Source: CAYJEQ01 sp964370185
GTDB lineage: Bacteria; Bacillota; Clostridia; Oscillospirales; Ruminococcaceae
Assembly: GCA_964370185.1 (NCBI GenBank)
Contig: CAYJIJ010000013.1
Span: forward strand, 1-42,913
DNA length: 42,913 nt
Reading direction: 5' to 3'
The notes under the pieces were generated by a model. It saw nothing but the letters and a program-made list of their open reading frames with translations, was not told the DNA's origin and did no database searches. Shown in pieces: positions 39,861 through 42,913 of the stretch (the stretch's first letter is position 1; each line of letters opens with the position of its first letter). Both the position numbers and the translations under genes were made by a program.

Positions 39861-40838
39861 ATGTTAAACGAAAAGCAAATCGCTGATTTTTATGAGTATT
39901 TTGAGGTTCCTGAGCAGTTTTACGCAGAGGCGCTCACAATGGTTAGAGAAGACGAGGTTGTATTTATATCACTTCTCGGCAAAAAAGTGCATACCATGGC
40001 AGAGCTTGAAAAGCTAATTCTTGCAAACTTTCTTTCCTATGAGCCTGCGGTGTATATGAAGGATAAGTATAAGAGGGTTATCGTTGATAAAGTTGAGCTT
40101 GAGGACGGTGAGATTGGATACAAAATAACTAATTTCTATTCCCGTTATCCACATCATGCTCAGTTTGACCCATATTATTATCGCCAACTTCCAAGGGATA
40201 GGATAGACGCTCTAAACGCTTGGGACTTAGAGGTTTACGACACACGCATCGGGCAGGATATCGAGAATAAAAAGAATGGCGACTACACTGCACCCTATAA
40301 CAAGCGTGACTGCATGACACTTGAGGAAGCTCTTCAAGGAATTGATGATTGTGACGGTATTATACATTATGTGCCATGTAATTGCAGCTCCATGCAGGCA
40401 AGGCTTTCACCTGAAAAGTTTACCAAATGTTTCTTTATGGGCAAGGAAGCAGAGAAAATCAATCATAACTACGACAGAGGGCTTGGCACAGTTGTAAATA
40501 AAGAAGAAGCTAAAGCAATGATTAAGAAAATCAATAAAGCTGGCTATATGCAAATTTTGGAGCATTCGGGCTACTGCAACTGCTACCTACCCGACTGCTA
40601 TCCCCAACAGCTTGCTATAAAGCATGACTCAAGGCTTAAATACCCACGCACATTCTATCATATAGAGCACCATTTAGACGAATGTATACATTGTGGTATA
40701 TGCGCTAAGCTATGTCAGTACAATGCATTTTATAAGGACGAGGACGGCAAGGTGAAATTTGATGTAGATAAGTGTTGGGAATGTACAATGTGTGTTTCTA
40801 ACTGTCCTACAAAGGCAATTCATGCAATAAAAAAATAA
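39861..40838 (+). CDS. Multi-cluster 4Fe-4S protein, paralog 2
   Basis: A 325-aa paralog of the preceding gene, with AAAGGAG before ATG. All cysteine sites are kept: VPCNCS, CNCYLPDCYP, CIHCGICAKLCQY and CWECTMCVSNCP. Shared landmarks include KYKRV, DKVELE-GEIGYKITN, RYPH-AQF-PYYYR and LNAWDLE. It lacks the last about 25 residues of paralog 1. It is separated from it by a terminator and its own spacer, so it may be regulated separately. Confidence 0.8.
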   Translation: MLNEKQIADFYEYFEVPEQFYAEALTMVREDEVVFISLLGKKVHTMAELEKLILANFLSYEPAVYMKDKYKRVIVDKVELEDGEIGYKITNFYSRYPHHAQFDPYYYRQLPRDRIDALNAWDLEVYDTRIGQDIENKKNGDYTAPYNKRDCMTLEEALQGIDDCDGIIHYVPCNCSSMQARLSPEKFTKCFFMGKEAEKINHNYDRGLGTVVNKEEAKAMIKKINKAGYMQILEHSGYCNCYLPDCYPQQLAIKHDSRLKYPRTFYHIEHHLDECIHCGICAKLCQYNAFYKDEDGKVKFDVDKCWECTMCVSNCPTKAIHAIKK

Positions 40839-40887
40839 ACAAGTATGAAGTCGGCTACCTCATTAAAGAAAAAACTCAAAACACTGA

Positions 40888-40932
40888 AATTACACCCTTA
40901 TCCTACTGTTTGCAGAGGATAAGGGTGTAATT
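40888..40932. terminator. Bidirectional terminator between Fe-S paralog 2 and the serine dehydratase operon
   Basis: A perfect 17-bp stem (40888-40904 with 40916-40932) has an 11-nt loop. It is between converging genes. The arm core CCCTTATCCT equals that of the hairpin at 26826-26870. Confidence 0.8.
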
Positions 40933-40993
40933 ACTTTATTTAATATTTGATTATCTGGGTAAAATGAATTTAAAATTTATCATATTTAAATTT

Positions 40994-41176
40994 TTAAAAC
41001 TCTGCTTGTCCAAGTATATTCTGCCTTTCGGACTTACTTTTATAATTTTGCTTTGCATTGTTTTCTTTATTTTTGCGCTTTAGCTCTACAGCTGTAAAGT
41101 GTATAGTGCTCTCGGGATTATTGGCATTTGACATACCCATGCCCGGTGGCACTTCTGGAAGTATATTTTTTTTCAT
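40994..41176 (-). CDS. 60-aa hypothetical protein downstream of the serine dehydratase
   Basis: The start at 41176 (MKKNILPEVPPGMGMSNANN) has GAGGTG 6 nt upstream. The product is hydrophilic, with a basic, Lys/Asn-rich middle and no membrane segment. It starts 47 bp after the sdaAA stop. Its ribosome site lies in the 3' arm of a 12-bp hairpin, which suggests control of translation. I do not recognise the family. An open frame also extends to 41224, but without a ribosome site. Confidence 0.5.
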   Translation of the reverse strand: MKKNILPEVPPGMGMSNANNPESTIHFTAVELKRKNKENNAKQNYKSKSERQNILGQAEF

Positions 41177-41181
41177 AATAT

Positions 41182-41211
41182 TCACCTCGGTAATATTTTT
41201 TACCGAGGTGA
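41182..41211 (-). promoter_or_regulatory. Hairpin that covers the ribosome site of the 60-aa gene
   Basis: A perfect 12-bp stem (41182-41193 with 41200-41211, TCACCTCGGTAA / TTACCGAGGTGA) has a 6-nt loop. On the minus strand the 3' arm contains the GAGGTG ribosome site, which is paired with CACCTC of the 5' arm. No T tract follows, so termination is unlikely. Confidence 0.6.
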
Positions 41212-41223
41212 TAAATATATACA

Positions 41224-42150
41224 TTATTTTTTAAACTTACTACACCCAACACATTCTGCCTTGTCCGCTTTATCGCCAAAGACTTGACTAAAAAGCTTTT
41301 TCCCCGTTGGTGTTGCCGCTATTCCACCCTCCGCCGTTTCTTTTAATGAGGAGGGCATGCTATTGCCCACATGTTTCATTGTGGAGATAACCTCGTCTGC
41401 TGGAATGACAAAATTCACACCTGCAAGTGCTATTTCTGCCGATGTGAGTGCATTTGTTGCACCTGCGGCGTTTCGCATTATGCAGGGTATTTCCACTAAA
41501 CCTGCCACAGGGTCGCAGACAAGCCCCATCATATTCACAAGTGCGGTTGCCACGGCATTTGATATCATGTCAGGTGTGCCGCCTGAAAGCTCGACTGCCG
41601 CCGCCGTAGCCATTGCAGATGCAGACCCTATTTCTGCCTGACATCCCCCTTCGGCACCCGAAAGAGTTGCACAATTTGCGATAACCATCCCAATAGCGGA
41701 CGCTGTAAAGAGTGACATTATACACTCTTCTTCACTGCATTCCTTTTCCTCTTTAATTGCAAATATGACTGCTGGTATTACTCCGCATGAGCCAGCAGTC
41801 GGAGCAGCTACGATTTTTCCCATTGCGCCATTGTATTCAGCAACTGCAAGCGCATAGGTAATGCTTTTTGCCACTAAACTTCCCGTGAGAGAATTTTTAG
41901 TATTCAATTTTTGGTTTAGCAGATATGAATCTCCACCCGTAAGTCCGCTTGTGGAGCGTAAATCCTTATCTATTCCCTCTTTTACCGAATTTTCCATTAC
42001 ATAATAGCATTTTTTCATCATATCAAATACTTCGGCTTCGCTTATCTCCATTGCAAGTGCCTGTTGTTTCATTACAAGTGTGGATAGCTTTTCTCCGCTT
42101 GCATTTGCTTCATTTATAAGCTCACATAGTTTATTGTAGTTTTCTATCAT
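41224..42150 (-). CDS. sdaAA: L-serine dehydratase, alpha subunit (Fe-S)
   Basis: A 308-aa subunit that deaminates L-serine to pyruvate and ammonia with a [4Fe-4S] cluster. The start at 42150 (MIENYNKLCE) has AGGGAG about 10 nt upstream; the open frame to 42240 overlaps the beta gene. Cluster and active-site motifs are GSCGVIP, GGCQAEIGSASAM, VCDPVAGLVEIPC and HVGNSMPSS. The C terminus adds a CVGC pair not needed in the core family. It lies 65 bp after sdaAB, the clostridial two-subunit arrangement. Confidence 0.96.
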   Translation of the reverse strand: MIENYNKLCELINEANASGEKLSTLVMKQQALAMEISEAEVFDMMKKCYYVMENSVKEGIDKDLRSTSGLTGGDSYLLNQKLNTKNSLTGSLVAKSITYALAVAEYNGAMGKIVAAPTAGSCGVIPAVIFAIKEEKECSEEECIMSLFTASAIGMVIANCATLSGAEGGCQAEIGSASAMATAAAVELSGGTPDMISNAVATALVNMMGLVCDPVAGLVEIPCIMRNAAGATNALTSAEIALAGVNFVIPADEVISTMKHVGNSMPSSLKETAEGGIAATPTGKKLFSQVFGDKADKAECVGCSKFKK

Positions 42151-42215
42151 ATATTCTATTCTCCCTTTCGTAAGTGCATGGGGGCAAATATCGCGACAAT
42201 TAAAGCTATATCTTT

Positions 42216-42875
42216 TTACACCTGTGGGATTATTGTGCAACCGTCCACATTTTCTATATTCATAATTATTTCTTTAATTCTTTCATCCACTTCGCCATCG
42301 AGCTCGAGTGTCATAATGGCATCGCCGCCTTTTTTACTGCGTGAAAGCATGAAGTTGGCAATATTAATTCCATTTTCTGCAGTTGTGCCCGTTACCGCTG
42401 CAATTACCCCTGGTTTGTCCTTGTGTGGGATTAAAATTGTAGTGCTTTGCCCATTAAAAGAAGATTTATAGCCGTTTACCTTATTTATCTGAATATTTCC
42501 TCCACCTATCGAGGAGCCTTGTAGGCTTATTTTTTCGCCACTCTCTCCCTCTAAATGGATTTCTACGGTATTTGGATGCACATCACCTAAATCGGTGGGG
42601 ATAAATTCAAGCTCTATGCCCAGTTCAGCGCATTTTTCAAGGCTTGTCCTCACTCCGTTATCATCTGGGCTCATGCCTAAAATCCCTGCCGCTAAGGCTC
42701 TGTCCGTACCATGGCCTTTATATGTTTGTGCAAATGAGCCATGCAGTAGTATTTGTGCTTTTTTAGGTTCACTTTCTAATAAAGAGCTTGCAATTCGACC
42801 AATACGAACTGCGCCTCCGGTGTGTGAGCTTGACGGCCCAATCATTATAGGCCCTATTATATGAAATACATTCAT
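42216..42875 (-). CDS. sdaAB: L-serine dehydratase, beta subunit
   Basis: A 219-aa subunit. The opening IGPIMIGPSSSHTGGAVRIG is the signature of the beta domain, and GHGTDRALAAG follows. A C-terminal ACT domain (about 145-219, HKDKPGVIAAVTGTTAENGI) is typical of the clostridial enzyme. The start at 42875 has AGGTAGGTGG upstream. It is co-transcribed with sdaAA and, like it, is expected to be oxygen sensitive. Confidence 0.95.
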   Translation of the reverse strand: MNVFHIIGPIMIGPSSSHTGGAVRIGRIASSLLESEPKKAQILLHGSFAQTYKGHGTDRALAAGILGMSPDDNGVRTSLEKCAELGIELEFIPTDLGDVHPNTVEIHLEGESGEKISLQGSSIGGGNIQINKVNGYKSSFNGQSTTILIPHKDKPGVIAAVTGTTAENGINIANFMLSRSKKGGDAIMTLELDGEVDERIKEIIMNIENVDGCTIIPQV

Positions 42876-42913
42876 TTATATATCCACCTACCTATTTTTA
42901 TTTTTAGCCATGA

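Overview
The window looks like a low-GC, strictly anaerobic Firmicute of the Clostridia type. The signs are strong AGGAGG ribosome sites, A/T-rich intergenic DNA, an oxygen-labile two-subunit Fe-S serine dehydratase, several ferredoxin-like proteins and a CsoR/CopZ/CopA copper set. A 100-N scaffold gap at 5231-5330 shows that this is a draft assembly. I see no rRNA, tRNA, CRISPR array or intact transposase.

Layout. 1-4.15 kb: tail of an unknown gene, then a minus-strand glycolytic operon pgk-tpiA-gpmI (no gap or eno beside it). 4.2-6.4 kb: an acidic Cys-containing membrane microprotein, a MITE-like structured element, a zinc-ribbon membrane protein split by the scaffold gap, a NUDIX hydrolase and a 43-aa membrane microprotein. 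6.6-13.4 kb: a minus-strand response regulator and sensor kinase, followed by a MacAB-like efflux set (adaptor, FtsX-type permease, Gly/Met-rich secreted protein, ATPase). 13.7-17.6 kb: a TPR-glycosyltransferase and a phosphoglucomutase. 17.8-20.5 kb: an NMT1/SsuA-type ABC importer. 20.9-22.4 kb: a three-gene membrane operon of unknown function. 22.5-25.5 kb: csoR, copZ and copA behind a promoter carrying two inverted repeats. 25.6-26.8 kb: ferredoxin, a membrane Fe-S protein and an ArsR regulator with a BigR/SqrR-like cysteine pair, behind a 32-bp near-perfect palindrome. 26.9-28.5 kb: an ECF sigma factor with a DUF4179-type anti-sigma protein.

28.9-40.8 kb is the most unusual part. It holds two tandem copies of a sodium:solute symporter, each with a 91-aa membrane partner; an unknown 181-aa protein; a HutH-family lyase in which the MIO-forming Ala-Ser-Gly triad is replaced; a divergently transcribed sigma-54 activator with a textbook -24/-12 promoter in front of the lyase; and two paralogous multi-cluster Fe-S proteins. 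The lyase keeps the HAL-type Tyr53, His83 and the Glu of the QED motif but lacks the MIO serine. That pattern points to a non-MIO lyase such as ergothionase (trimethylamine elimination from ergothioneine) or a related imidazole-betaine lyase. I infer a sigma-54-controlled uptake and degradation locus for such a compound; the substrate is not proven by the sequence.

40.9-42.9 kb: a minus-strand serine dehydratase (sdaAB, sdaAA), followed by a 60-aa ORF whose ribosome site lies inside a 12-bp hairpin.
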